Position numbers and translations under genes: made by a program. The notes under the pieces are model-generated. The model was not told the origin of the DNA, made no database searches, and saw only the letters and a program-made list of their open reading frames with translations. Positions 1-12,038 of a stretch of DNA of 64,000 bases are shown piece by piece. The DNA is taken from positions 2,356,001-2,420,000 of the forward strand of contig NW_024609958.1 in the NCBI RefSeq assembly GCF_016920785.2. Reading direction: 5' to 3'. Numbering within the stretch: position 1 is the first letter of the stretch; every line of letters begins with the position of its first letter. Source of the DNA: Ixodes scapularis (Eukaryota; Arthropoda; Arachnida; Ixodida; Ixodidae).

Positions 1-2660
1 ACGCTCTGCAAGAGTGCTGTCGGACAGTTTTCTAGACACTACGTTTTGTAAAACCACACCCGTTCACTCGTTCTGTCTAGTGGGTTTTATCAGAACGGAA
101 GGGATATAGCGAGCGCAGCCGTGAGCGGCAGACTGGGCGAACTGCGATGAACAGGCGAGCTCTAGGAATCGAAAGTATGTGGCATCGCGCGTCGGAGGGG
201 CCAGGATGGGGCTTTGCAGTGTGCGCGGCTACAAGGGCCGTTGAGATTATTCTTCCGCAGGCATTACATTTCACCGTTAGGTCCCACAACATGATACAAT
301 TCGCAGTAAAGTGAATTTGTGGGCAGTTCTGGTTTTACGAGGGTCAGCGAGCTGCGGAATCGCTGGATTTTGGTCGTTGATCGCGGCGGTGACTGGACCC
401 TGTCTCACCTCTTCACCTCAGTGAGTGACCTACACAGTGACCGCAATAACAATAAAAGCGAACTGTTTTAATCCAGGTTGTATCTGAGTGCCGTCCGATA
501 ACACCAAAGTAACACTGGACTGCACTCTGAGCACGCATTCGAGCGCCGTCCGAAGGCTCGATCGGCTGTAGAGGGGACCTGGGTCATCGCGGCCCGAGAA
601 GCGGAGCCTTCGGTATCCGTAGTCTGAAGAAATAGGTTTCACTCGAAGCTTTTTGACCATATCCAAGCACTTAGCAAGTCATCAGGGAAGTGTTGCGATT
701 GGCAATTTAGAAGATCTGACTATGAGCTGCTTGCCGCTGATTTGTTTGTCATAAAGTGCGTCCAAACAGATCCACAAATCGTTTGAGCAACCTCAAAATT
801 CTTCAGGCACTCTCTGCGTTTGATATCACCACACATCGCGACACCAGCTTTGCGCGGGCACTTCCAAGATGAATTGCTGTTGAAATTAGTAGGTAAGCGA
901 TTTCAACACGTTATACTATCTGCAAAAAGCAGTTCCTTAACCGAAGCAAAGTACCGAAGAAAGGAAGCAGACGACGGATGTCACCGGTCAGCCGCAGTCT
1001 CCATTTGGGAATTGGGATGAGTAGCGGCGCAGAGCCCAGCAGTGCCAGCCAGTCCTTCCCTACGAACAAGCGTCAACCACAAGGGATGACGGGTAGTCAT
1101 GATGGGTGAGGAAGTAGACGGCAAAGGGGCTGGCGATAATGGAGGTTGGGTTGCGGGGGCTACGGAGCTAACATCATGACCCCCCGCTACAATTCTATCA
1201 TACTTGGTAGTAGGCATTTCTTCCGAAATTTGAATACGACACAAGTTCAACTTTGAGGGCGTGTGGCGGGTCGCTACAAAACACTCTCGACGCCCTGGCC
1301 GACCGAAAAAGGCCAGGCTGTGCTAGCGAGCCCCATCTATGGAAAGTGACAAGCTTTGATGTCATGATGCTTTTGGAGAGAAGTAGTTGTAGTTGTAATA
1401 AATTAAATTTTAGGCACTTTACCCACATATGCAGGATATGTGTGGTCTCCATCGACAGGACAAGTTGCCTGCTTCATGAAGACCTTCCATGATGATGTGC
1501 GACATGGGCAATTGCCGTACGTGTGATCATCGATACCTCCATCCCCCTGCAAAGGTAACCCATAAACTACAGCAGGTATTGCCTAGTATACAATGCCAGG
1601 AATTAATTTAGAGGGAAAGGCCGTTCCCAAGCTCCTTGAGAACCTGCATGGCGATGCCCTAGTACAGGAGTGGCCAAGCTGCGGCTCTCCGCGTGTTAAA
1701 GTGCGGCTCACCGCTCCCTCCCTTATCCCTCCTCTCTCTCTCTCCCCCCCCCCCCTCTCTCCTGGAACACTTCCCCTAAAAGAGAAATGAAACGCGTTTT
1801 AAATGTGCTACTGCTGCCTTACGCACAATTGGACTGCTTTTGACTCAGATAAGATAGACCGAAATTAGTTTGAGTTTCGTTTATTGCTCTAAACAAAAAT
1901 CAGCCGCGGCCCCCCCCCCCCCCCCCCCCTTCCCTCTGCGGCTCTTGAACATTTTGTGATTTTGTTTGCAACTCTTAGGCCGCGTCGGCCTGGCCACACC
2001 TGCCCAAGTATTTAATACACTCGAGTGGCTATAGTTAGGGTTCCATGTTTTCAAGATATGTTTTTTAGTGAAATTCCGAAGGTCTTTCCTCTTTTTGCAC
2101 AAGTAGAGGGTAATATTTTTGTAGCGTGCGAAAGCGTTCATATTGAACGCTGTGCTGCATCCATGCTATTTAGGAGCACGGTGATAGTGTGACGCTCTTC
2201 TTGATGAGAACAACGGACGCGAGAAAATAATTTCCGGTGCAGCCCACAGTACTCACTCAGCAAAGATGTACACAGATGCTAGGCTCGCACAGAGAACAGT
2301 GAGTCCGCCCACAGCACCGATTCAATCGAAACATACAGGGAGGCCATTTTGCTTCTCAATGAATTGCAGCTGACAGATTGCGCAATCTTTTCTTGATGGG
2401 CTACATCCGAGCGATGCGACGTTGCGTTGCACCTTGTCACTGTTAGTGATGCCAGTGATGGTTCCTATGGTAAGCGTTGCGGGACGCTTGTTTTATTTAT
2501 TATACGGTGTGTTATATATCTAGGGTTGAGAGCATGCAACGACCGATCCAGTTGTTGTAGATCGACATGGATTACCCAGTCGGTCACGGAAGCACGTCGA
2601 ATGAGAAGAACAGAGAATAAAAGCAAAGATAGGGTTCACATAATACAGCTAGTGAAAGAA
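1..2660. other. Intergenic; no supportable gene
   Basis: Short open frames overlap on both strands with no recognisable domain, and nothing here reads as a gene. Visible items are a 12-base C run at 1744-1755, a 20-base C run at 1910-1929 and the dispersed repeat at 1484-1660. Confidence 0.5.
1484..1660. repeat. Dispersed repeat, copy 1 (pairs with 4800-4955)
   Basis: This stretch and 4800-4955 align in the same orientation over about 160 bp. Both run through a GACCTTCCA block, a GGGCA..T.CCGTAC block, a CCTTGC/CCCTGC-AAGGTAACC block and a GTAT.GCCT..TATACAATGCCA-like block, with many substitutions and small indels. No coding frame is shared. An old interspersed repeat family is likely; its class is unknown. 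Confidence 0.5.
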
Positions 2661-2663
2661 GAT

Positions 2664-2752
2664 CAATGATATGTCTCCCCTATAGGGGGATCGAGCCCAC
2701 AGCCTTTTAATTAGGAGCCCGATGTTCTACCCCTGCACCACTGAATGGCACA
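2664..2752 (-). repeat. tRNA-like sequence, probably a SINE head
   Basis: On the minus strand the segment begins with a box-A-like TGGTGCAGGGGTAGAACA and carries a box-B-like GGCTCGATCCC about 30 bases later, the spacing of an internal RNA polymerase III promoter. The would-be anticodon arm is irregular (GGGCTCCTAATTAAAAGG) and no clean acceptor stem closes the molecule. A tRNA-derived SINE or decayed tRNA copy fits better than a working tRNA gene. Confidence 0.4.
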
Positions 2753-3010
2753 ACGAACGGCGTTTCATCTGGGTTCTTTTAAGTCACGCAGCTATTGCGG
2801 AACATTCATGTGACTCACGTGGCGTTTGCACTCGCCAGTCATGCCCGGCGGCCGACGTGCTGTAGTAGCAGGCTTCCTGCCATGCTTTGTCGCGTCTTAG
2901 CATGGACTAGCCGGACTGGCTACAAGTGCGGGCAAGCGCCCTGCGTTTAATTGCGGTTTGGTTGTACGAGAGCTCGAGCAGGAGGGACACCAGTGAAAGC
3001 AACTCGCTTG

Positions 3011-3215
3011 TAATGGACCTTTTTCCAGTAAGCGTCTGCGCACGCGCACACCCTTTCCACTTGACCTTGACCGCCCTTTCGCCATTTTCGGGGGGCACTG
3101 TTTCCTTGCGACACTAATCTGTTCCTATGGGAGAAGGCGAGTCCGGTTGCCCTCCATTTGTAGTAGGCGGCGAAACCGTCATGGGGCACTCCTTACTGGA
3201 GAAAGGTTCATTGTA
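3011..3215. mobile_element. Small TIR element (MITE), TAATGGACCTTTTTCC family
   Basis: The left end TAATGGACCTTTTTCCAGTA (from 3011) recurs inverted at the right end, 3191-3215, as CTTACTGGAGAAAGGTTCAT, with a few mismatches over about 23 bases. There is no coding capacity in the 205 bp between. A second element with the same TGGACCTTTTCC terminal motif lies at 63342-63709, so this is a family of non-autonomous DNA transposons. Confidence 0.65.
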
Positions 3216-4799
3216 CCATTACCAGCTAGTTCATGCTAGGGTAAGACAAAAGGATAGTGTTGTCGCACCTTCCCTTCCATTTGGCAGCGGAAAAAAATTT
3301 AATGTACCTTGATCCAATGGGTAAATTCGGATGACACATTGTGTGCAGGTGTGTGTCGCGGGAGTGATTAAAAGCTCGTGAACCCAGTTACAATCTTCGC
3401 AAGTCTTACTATACTCTGTGTCATCCGAGTTTTCTCGTAGGATCAAGGTGCATTTATTTCTTTGTTGTGTCTAGTGCTTAACAGTGTCGCGCAGTCTATG
3501 TACAGCATCCTGCGAGCTTTGATTGGACCTGCGTGGCCGTACTGCCTAGGCGCCAGGCTGTCCTTTCCAGCATGTCATGGGCGTACTTGTTTACACTTCG
3601 CATTGAGCAACTGTGTGTGTGAACAGTGTTAGTGACAGCCAGGCTAGCACTTGAAGCTTTTTTCTTAGAATTGAAAGGCTGCCATCGAAACGTTAAACGC
3701 AAGACACATGTGCGTCGAAATAATGTGAGCCAGCGTGCAAACAGTCGGAAAGATGGCTGCTCCGGCGTGCTGCACACAGCAGTTTGCGACACATGCTTTG
3801 GATCTTGCATACGTCGGGTCGTTCGGGTGGCTCCGCACAGTTCAGGCAGATACAAGGAAAACTGAAATTTTTTTACGTTTAAGCTCTTGTTGGAATACTA
3901 AGCTTTTGTAGCGTTCTCCGAAAGACGTCAAATACCTTGTGCTCAAATGCCGGAACCATGCATTGTGTTTAGCTTTTATAGATAATTATTTTGTTCTCAA
4001 GAGTCGTTACTTGTGGCTCCTTTGGGCGAAAACTGCACTGCGGTTCAATGAGACGAGGGTTGCTGAGAGTCGTCGTAGATTTGTTTGTAATTTCGAAGTG
4101 CTTTTTGAGCAAAGATCTAGCTTCGAACACGAACAAAGCCTTCAGTGACAATCTGTATGAAGCTCGGGAGTGCATCTTTTATTTGGTGAATAAACCCTTT
4201 ATTCCGTAATGGGAGCAACCAAAGCTAAGAAAGCCGTGAATGAGCCGGTACAATTTTTTTTCAATCGGCGTTTGACAGTTCTTAAGGTATCGATGTAATC
4301 GCAACATGGCTGAAATGATGGTATCCAAACATCGTAAATTAATCACGTTCGAGCACCGCGTACAAACCACCGGTTGCACCACTGGTGTGCTCCCTCGACC
4401 TTGCTGTTCACAGGAGGAGAAATGGGAGGAAAGTGTCTCGGGGCTTTTTCCTCCCATTTCTGACCATTTGAAGCATGCAATCGTCGATTTATCTCGCCTT
4501 TCTTAGTATTTTCTGCCACAGCCACAGACGTGGCGAAATATGTTTGTTTGACATAAATCTGTATGAGTGACTTCATACGTGGAACCGAAATATGCCGACG
4601 CCTTCAGGCTAAACTGTGCTTCTAATGTAGAAAGAAGTGCACAATGAGATTAGCTACTCATGCAGTGTGCTGGTACGGAGATCGCAGCTATGGATACTGT
4701 TTCACCGGAAAATATGTTTTGTTTTGCTGCAGTTTGTGTCATCAGACATTGCAGCACATCATACCTACGACAGACGGTGGTGCCTGCAGTGTGCCGAGA
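3216..4799. other. Intergenic with one short perfect hairpin
   Basis: No gene recognised. A perfect 15-bp inverted repeat (AGAAATGGGAGGAAA at 4418-4432, complement at 4447-4461) could form a hairpin with a 14-base loop. The rest is A+T-rich with short unrelated open frames. Confidence 0.45.
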
Positions 4800-4955
4800 C
4801 CTTCCAAGGTGACCTGGGCAGTTACCGTACTTGTGAGCATGGGTGCTTCCATAACCTTGCCAAGGTAACCTCTAGACTTGGGCAAGTATCGCCTCATATG
4901 CAATGCCAAAACTTCCCTTTGCGAGGAAGGTCATAACCAAGCTGCACCAGAGCCT
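4800..4955. repeat. Dispersed repeat, copy 2 (pairs with 1484-1660)
   Basis: Direct-orientation partner of 1484-1660, recognisable from the GACCTTCCA start, the CCTTGCCAAGGTAACC block and the following GCAAGTATCGCCT and CAATGCCA blocks. The two copies have diverged considerably. Confidence 0.5.
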
Positions 4956-5458
4956 TCCTGGCTACCCCTAGCGTGACATATAGCAGCATCACTATAAGCG
5001 GCATTCCGTGTTTCCAGAATTAATCTTTTGTCGATCATAATGTAGAAAACCCGAGACTGGTAAAAGCAGGGAAACAATGTCGGAGAAGAAAGACAGGGGA
5101 AAAGAACGTAATCCTTTGTGGCATTTGGAGGGTGTTTTCTGGAGTTTACCTTCGTGGAAAATTTTATGTTTCTCAGAGCTTGTTTTGATTAAATTCTCAG
5201 TTTTTCAGAATAATTTAGATATTAAATTTGCTTGCTGAGTTTCCTGATTCTCAGAAAGTCAAAAGAAACAGAAATAATAACCAGACACAGGTGTATTAAT
5301 TTATAGTCTCAATGATTGCGGAAGGAGTTGCCTGTGCCTAGACGAGGTTTCTTGAGCTGAATATGGCGGTGTGACTCTAGATCCTCTACAACTCGCAGTA
5401 CACCCCAGTTAATACCAACTCTCCCACGACAAAACTTGCAAGCCAGGGTTACTTATCC

Positions 5459-5526
5459 TACCTAGTTTGGCGCTGTATGGCCGTCGGAGCTCTGGCGCCA
5501 TAAAACCCATAAACAACAGCAACAAC
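5459..5526 (+). mobile_element. 68-bp LINE 3' tail with 14-bp target-site duplication
   Basis: The segment TGGCGCTGTATGGCCG...GGCGCCATAAAACCC ends in an AACAACAGCAACAAC tail. It is flanked by perfect direct copies of AGGGTTACTTATCC at 5445-5458 and 5527-5540. A severely 5'-truncated body, a simple-repeat tail and a 14-bp duplication are the classical result of target-primed reverse transcription. The parent LINE is not present in this window; its tail differs from those of the LINEs at 15.4 kb and 54.5 kb. Confidence 0.8.
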
Positions 5527-5540
5527 AGGGTTACTTATCC

Positions 5541-7056
5541 AGGTGTCGGTACATTAAGCTGTCAGTCTCCTCGATTCAGTCACTGAAAAACTTTGTTTTA
5601 CCCACCTTTTTAAAGGCTCCCTGACATACTTGCTACTCACAGCCGTAGGTGCCACGGGAACGTGCTGCGCGGCATGAAGTGTGAAATCTAGAAAGGTTCC
5701 GCCGCCTTCGCTCGTCCCACAAAATCTGCGGGCTAATGGCTTCCTTCATGATAGAAACTGTACCCCTCTTCACGTTACGAAGCCCAAATGGTTCGTTCAA
5801 AACTCTTATTTGTTTGGAGCATGGCTAGCACTACCACATCAGAGAACAGAATGGAACATAGTTTTTTCGTGCTGCTAAGCTATTGTTGGGGTTCCGCAGG
5901 CTCTACTTGTTGCCATCGAAATTCTTCTAATCAGTTGGAAACAAGTTCTACTGCCAAAACCCAACCCCTCCCCACCCCGACGTCACAAATATTGATGTCA
6001 CATGGACTAGGGGAACACAACTACAACATAAACAGAATCACTTCTGGACACTAAGGCATACATTGCCAAGATTGCAGATGTCAAGCAGAACTTAAAACAT
6101 TGCCCCGTAATAAGTAAAAATAATAATCAACTAATTAGGGAAATTATTGAAGCTGAAAAGATTTCGAGGTTAGAAGAAAACTGTGTCACTAAACCTTGTC
6201 CAAATTTATTACAACAAAGAATCAGATTATGTTGCATCCAGATGAAAGCAAAAATAACCAAAAAAAATCTTATTGTTTAAAAAGACAGGCGCAGGCAGAG
6301 AAGAAAAAATACAAGTCTGAGTTGCAAGTCAGAGCTTCATGAATGTCTTTTCCTTTTGTGTGTCCCTGTGCTTGGTTGCGAATTTTTCGCGCTGTGGAGG
6401 AGTATGCAACACCAGATTGCCCGAGCCTCCATATTTTTAATACTGCCAGTAGAAACTTTCACTTTGAAAATATAAGGACCGAATTTGAAAATTAAATGTC
6501 GCCAAACAATTTTTTGCGGACGTAAGGTTTTGGTTACGAGGTCAGTCATAGCTACTGGTGTGTTTTGCCAATTTTGAGGCAAATTTGTGACCTTGAAAAA
6601 AAATTACAGGTATACTGTTACATTCTCCTTAGCCTCCTGAAGATGTAAATCACTGGATTGAACCCCTACCATATTGTTTTGTCTCATAACTGATGCAGTA
6701 TATTCTTTTTTTCTTCAACTCAGTTCGATGTGGAAGCTGCCAAGGCGTCCTGTCCCTTTCACGTGAACAGTGGCCAGCACTGGAAGAAGCAATCTTTGGA
6801 CTGCTGTAATCCATTCTTTGGGCAAGTGAATAAATTTCTTTGAAGCAGAGACCTGGTGTTTGCACAGCAGCTCCACAGAACAAACAACACAAACACAAAT
6901 GTTTCTGTGCCCAAAGCCTTCGTAGCTGCTTGAACTTATTGATCTGAGCTTGCATGTTGCAATGTTAAGGCAAGATGCAGATATAGTTAACATCTCTCTA
7001 AAAAAATTGGGGGCACCTTATGCTTGGATGTCTAGCTTGATAAATTTGGAACGTCT
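5541..7056. other. Intergenic; no supportable gene
   Basis: A+T-rich sequence with overlapping short frames, for example two minus-strand frames of about 100 codons around 6650-6990 that overlap one another and match no family I know. No repeat boundary could be set. Confidence 0.45.
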
Positions 7057-7269
7057 AGCCGAATTGAAACAAGGATCTAGCCGAACTGAAGCATGCAGCC
7101 AAATTGAAACTTGTAGCCAAACTGAAGATTTAGCCAAACTGAAGCGTCCAGCCGAATTGAAACTTCTAGCCGAATTGAGGATGTAGCCGAACTGGAACGT
7201 CCAGCCGAATTGAAACTTCTAGCCGAATTGAGGCAATAGCCGAATGGAGGCTTCAGCCGGATTGGGACG
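7057..7269. repeat. 18-bp minisatellite, about 12 copies
   Basis: A tandem array with consensus AGCCGAATTGAAACTTCT. Unit changes include AACTGAAG, AAATTG and AATTGAGG. The period of 18 is a multiple of three, so an open frame runs through most of it as a degenerate six-residue repeat (AEL.../SQTE...). It stops inside the array, so a protein is unlikely. Confidence 0.85.
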
Positions 7270-7599
7270 ACACCAGAAATATTGAGGGCAACGAATGATT
7301 TTAAAGCTAGGACCCAAGTTAGGTCTTCGAGCAAAATTTTTATACTACTTTCTTATCTTCTTTTTGTCTTGTTTTTGGTGCGCCGGGGTCATGTTCCAAA
7401 TTTCTAAAGTAGACACTGCGAAAGTTGAAATAACAGTTGTCTTCATTTCTTTTCTTAAACCAGGAACGCTCATTTTTGAAACCATATGTAAGGCAAGTCA
7501 AGTCAAAAGTCTTTAAGTCAAAAAGTCTTTATTTTCTCTCCGTTTGGAGAGGGGAGGCAGAGAAAAAAGCAACTCAGTGTTGCTTGACGAGCCTCTGCC

Positions 7600-7808
7600 C
7601 CCCTCCCTACAGCAGCAGAAAAAAAAAATATTTACACGTACACAAACTCATACAAATTGACAATCTCTACACCAATAAAACGAAAATAAGTGAGCTAAAT
7701 CCCCTCCCTACCGCAGCAGAGAGAGAAAAAATATATACACGTACACAAACTCATACAAATTCACAATCTCTACACCACTAAAAAAAAAAGAAAAAAAGTG
7801 AGGTAAAT
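7600..7808. repeat. About 100-bp tandem duplication in a LINE 3' region
   Basis: Two adjacent copies start at about 7600 and 7701 and share CCTCCCTAC.GCAGCAG and then ACACGTACACAAACTCATACAAATT.ACAATCTCTACACCA. On the minus strand they lie just downstream of the LINE coding remnant at 7832-8200, so they look like a duplicated 3' untranslated segment. Confidence 0.7.
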
Positions 7809-7831
7809 CGTACAATCGATTCATACTTTAA

Positions 7832-8200
7832 CTATTCCAGAACGTGTTTAAGAAAATCATTAACAAATACAGAAAGCACGTCCTTCCGAGTTCCACTTAA
7901 AATATTTATATCCAATTCACTGCAACAATTTAAAAGGCGCGGTAGTGCATATCTCAGCATTTGATCGCCGTAATTGGTCCTGGAGTGCGGTACTGCCCAC
8001 GCATCTTCAGAACGAGTGTTGTAGAGCGTTTCCCTGAGCTGAAGATTTGAGATCGATAAAAGTAAACGGTTGGTACAAAACGACTTTTTATAGGCAAGGG
8101 CTAATTTGTAACTATAGTGACTTGTAATTTGCACAATATTAAATTTTTTAAACAATGGTTTCGTATGACTGTTATAGCTAGTATGACATATCAACGTCAA
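7832..8200 (-). pseudogene. LINE ORF2 C-terminal remnant
   Basis: A 122-codon frame reads like the extreme C-terminus of CR1/L2/Jockey-type LINE polyproteins: a SYNSHTKPLFKKFNI start, a YKLALAYKKSF segment, then YNTRSEDAWAVPHSRTNYG and a final LP.LLN region. The reverse transcriptase itself is absent, as expected of a 5'-truncated copy. The 3' untranslated region with its tandem duplication runs toward about 7500. Clade assignment is from memory of such C-termini and is uncertain. Confidence 0.6.
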
Positions 8201-8311
8201 CGTCTAAGCTCAGGAAGATGTTAAAAAATCATGGAAAATTTTAAATCAATTTTATTACTCAGTAACAGATGCCGTTCACATATTTTATCTTTTTACAGAT
8301 TTAAATATATG

Positions 8312-9022
8312 CAGACTTGTACACGTTACTGAAAAAAAGTAACTGATTACAATTACAATTACTACAGTCAAAAAAGTAACCGATTACCGTTACTGATTAC
8401 TGCCTCCCAGAAGTAATTGAACAATTACTGCAAAGTAATTGATTACTTTTCAAGTTACTTTCACGTTACTTCTTATTGCGATGACAGAAATAGACAAATA
8501 CACAGTAAAATATTGCGTACACAATTTTGTTTGGTTATTGTTCCCTTTTTTGTTTTCAGACCCGGACCTTGTCGTGTAGCTGACGCGTCGACCTAAGGAA
8601 CAAAGCCCACTAAAAAGTCAATAGCGAGTTCCCGCTTCCCGTCGACTTTATCAGCAATCTGCAACGAGATCCGGAACTCCCCAGCCAAGGCTGGTGGCGC
8701 GCTTGTAGAAGAGCGTGGCGTAAACGAAAAAAGGATTTGCCGACTAATCCTAGTTTTTTTTTTTTTAGATGTTAAAAAAATGTCAATCATTTTTGCTCCA
8801 TGGCAGAGTGACTATGTTGATTTTTGTGAGAAAAAAAATTGTGGAATGAAAAATGTAATTGGTAATTGTGTAATTGATTTTGTAATTGATTACAGAAAAA
8901 AAGTAATTGAATTACTCCGAGCGTTACAGCTTGACAAATGTAATTGAAGCGTCACAAAATTACACTTAACTGTAATTGATTACAAGTAATCAATTACTTG
9001 TAACGCGTTACGTACAAGTCTG
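8312..9022. mobile_element. Non-autonomous hAT-like element with 8-bp TSD
   Basis: The element starts CAGACTTGTACACGTTAC and ends with the near inverse GTAACGCGTTACGTACAAGTCTG-type terminus. It is flanked by perfect direct repeats AATATATG at 8304-8311 and 9023-9030. An 8-bp duplication and ends of C/TAG...CTG/A type are typical of hAT transposons. Subterminal regions are packed with GTAATTGATTAC-like palindromic motifs, probable transposase-binding sites. The 711 bp hold no transposase. Related right-end fragments occur near 22195 and 60717. Confidence 0.85.
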
Positions 9023-9639
9023 AATATATGCCCTGGGAAAAATATTTCAAGGATATAAGAGGGAACCCTTCTATCGCAATACAGCCCAGCCTGAAGTTAC
9101 TTAACATCACAGCATGAAGAACTGAAAAGGAGATATACATTTTTATAAATGATAGATTCAGGTCAAGGGCACATGGCACATTTTATTTAATTCAGGTCAG
9201 AATATTAACCACGGCACCAATATTGCAGAATTATCTTTCTTCTATTCTTCATGTCGTCTCTCCATTTTCCGAGTTTTTCCATCGCATTTGCATCGCATTC
9301 CTGTAAAGAAAGAAAATGCAACACTGGTTTTATAACAATAAAAATGCACACACCAGCGTTCAAACACATCGTCGTTTTTAGTTTTTTTTTTTTCAATTGC
9401 ATTGCATTTGTTGTATAATAAAATACGTGATGAAAGATTCACCCCAAAACAGGCACTAAAATGTACTTTTTTTAAATGAAATTTGGGTGCTTGGGAGGAT
9501 ATTTCGTTTAGTTACCCGAACGAAGAGGTAAACTTTTAGTCCTTTGAATATTTTATCACGGGTGCCGTGCCACTATTTCTGGGCTTTCACTAAATATCGC
9601 GCTGCATTAATCTGTGGCGGTCGCAATGTACAATATATA

Positions 9640-10112
9640 GGTTAAATTATGCCTAGGATTTTGTGTTGTCGGAGTTTAGTTCTCGTGAAACTAGGAGGGT
9701 GTTTTTCAGACTTCATTTTTCGGAAAGGATTTGGGGTTTATCCAAGTTTACTATCATTAGATTCCCATGTTGTGTTTTTAATTATAGGTTTATTTTACTC
9801 GTAGAACTTAAAAATTCAAAAACAAAATAAATAATGACCGGGTACCATCACCCGTTGTCGCCAAGGGACCTCGACACGCTAAAAAGCTATCCCCTTTTTG
9901 TTACTAGCTCCACATTTCGAAGGAAACTGAAGTGAAATCTCCGGACCACAGACCTTGTGCTTTTATAAAGTTTAGCGGTAAAACTCCGTCTTTTTTGTTG
10001 TTTCTTATGTCGCTGTGACATTGAAATTCGGAGTTTTTCGGATATATCCGAATTGACGGGACATTTATCGGCGAATGTTCTTCGGATTTATCCTAAAATA
10101 CGGAACCCTAAT
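9640..10112. repeat. Possible hAT-like repeat fragment (CGGAACCCTAA end)
   Basis: The right end reads CGGATTTATCCTAAAATACGGAACCCTAA and the body carries CGGATATATCCG-like palindromes, which resemble a TAGGGTTCCG-ended repeat read on the minus strand. No matching left end or target duplication was found, so limits are approximate. Confidence 0.3.
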
Positions 10113-12030
10113 TATATCTCGTAATGGCAGACTCAACACAATCAGAGTAAAGAGTGGCGTTAACATTCTCAAGTTAAAGGCAGAATGGGCAGCCAGATGA
10201 TCTCGAGCCGGTTATATGCCGCCCAACGTTCTTCACAGTCGTGCATTGGGGTTGGCAACCACATCGCACGTGCTAAGCTGCAGACAGTGTTAGGAGTCGG
10301 CTGTTCCCGTGGCTGCAGCGACTTGGCTCTATTCACGACCCGAATACTTCTTCACGCATTGATTGTCACGAGGCAAAGCCGTTTGCTCCCGTAGTACCCG
10401 TGTGCAATCTATAGGAGCTGCATTTAATATATTTATTACAAGATAGTCCCGCGACTACGACAACGTTACGATACCCGCTACTCCGTTATTATGTTTGGCG
10501 AAGGGGAAGTTGGAAGAAGTTCACACGTATCATGAACTTTACACAGCGGCAAAGACGCTTCTTGGTCAGTGGCGTTGCGAGCAGGTATACTAGGATAGCA
10601 CAAGTGCCAGTATGTTTGTGTAAAAAGAAAAACGTCCCAACATAATGTCATTTATTTGGAGGTCAGTGCGTTGGTTTAGCGTAAAGACTTCAGAGAGAAT
10701 GAAAACCCTAACAGCACACGAAGAGCACATTCGTAAAAAGTGTACTTTATGTATTCTGTCCCTATATAGCTTTTTCCCTATCGTTTCAATGTATTTTAAA
10801 TATCAATATTAGTACGTACTTGCTACTGTGGCAAGTGTTGCTACCACTGCTAATGCCTTTGCTTTTATTCCTGCTTCTATTGATAAATATGCAATTCCCT
10901 TTACTACTTATATTACTATGTAATAAAATTAAACGAAGACACTTGACACTCCTGGCGTGTAGGAATGCGAAAGAATTCTTACACGCAGCGCATTCCTGCA
11001 AGCAGCGCGCCACGTCTTTTTTTTTCCACGGCGCTCCGGCAGTGACGTCACGCTCCCTCACTGCGCATGCGCGGCAGCCCCGCCGGCTCCACGGCTTCCG
11101 TGACGACGCGTCTGCGCTGCTGTGCTCTTCTTTGTGTGTGTGTGTGTGTTTTTTGTTTTTTTTTTGGGGGGGGGGGGGCGCATCCGCTTTGCAGTTAATG
11201 GGACTTTATGTACCGTTTCGGTCATCCGATGGGTGCTTAGGTTTCGTTTCGCTCAACCAATGAGTATTTAGGTGTCGTTTTTCGCAGCTAGAGACATGGG
11301 ATATCGCCGGCTTTGTTTCATGGGGCAGTTTCTGCTTTCGCAATTATATTTTGATATTCTAATAATTCTTGCAGCAAAGCAACGGGGAGGACCAGTCGTA
11401 AATATTAAGCAGGAATGTGCCTCATCCCCAGGCTGAGCGACGGACGGTATTGAAAGTGGCCATTGCCTCCGCACCTATGTCCACCAGTAATCGTTAAGAT
11501 GGTTGTTTGCCTAAACGCAACACTAGGAGGCTGTAGGAATTTTGGCTGGATCGTTAGTTTGCTGGTCCTTCCAGCCTCTTTAGTACGTGATCATGTGGAG
11601 TTGGGTAGAATATAAGAGGCGTTTTCGATTTCATACAACAAATGTCAACAATGTTGTGCAGTTGTTGCACGTTAAAATTATTTCATGCTATATCTGCCTT
11701 CAGTGCACAGGATTTAGGAAAATACCTGATTATCTGAATATATATATAACAAAGGTGACTGACTACGTCTTTCCCAGGAGATTCGATAGAAAGACGCATG
11801 GTCTTGCAAATGTAAAAAATGGTTCGCGAACTGGGTCTGCAGAGAGTAAACAGAGAGCCAATAAGTGCCAGTTGTGTTTTGTCTAAACAGCATAATTATG
11901 GCATGCTTTTTGTAAAGCAAAACTGAATGATAAATACATTTTTGAAAAATCTATAAAAGAGGGCAACTGTCAGTACTCTAACAATCGCAAAATAAAAAAA
12001 GAGTGCGAAGGCAGCGAGAACATTTTCTCG
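10113..12030. other. Intergenic; no supportable gene
   Basis: Holds a G+C-rich patch near 11030-11110, a GT-rich run at about 11133 followed by a 13-base G run at 11166-11178, and several short frames that I cannot support. The 147-codon plus-strand frame at 10820-11263 begins with a leucine run made by CTT/TTA-rich DNA and crosses the G run; I regard it as chance. Confidence 0.4.
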
Positions 12031-12038
12031 TGACTTAC

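Noticed and set aside
2664..2752. Functional tRNA gene
   Set aside because: Pol III boxes are present, but the cloverleaf does not close and the anticodon arm is irregular.
10820..11263. 147-codon frame with a leucine-rich start resembling a signal peptide
   Set aside because: The leucines come from a CTT/TTA-rich low-complexity stretch, and the frame crosses a GT run and a 13-base G run.
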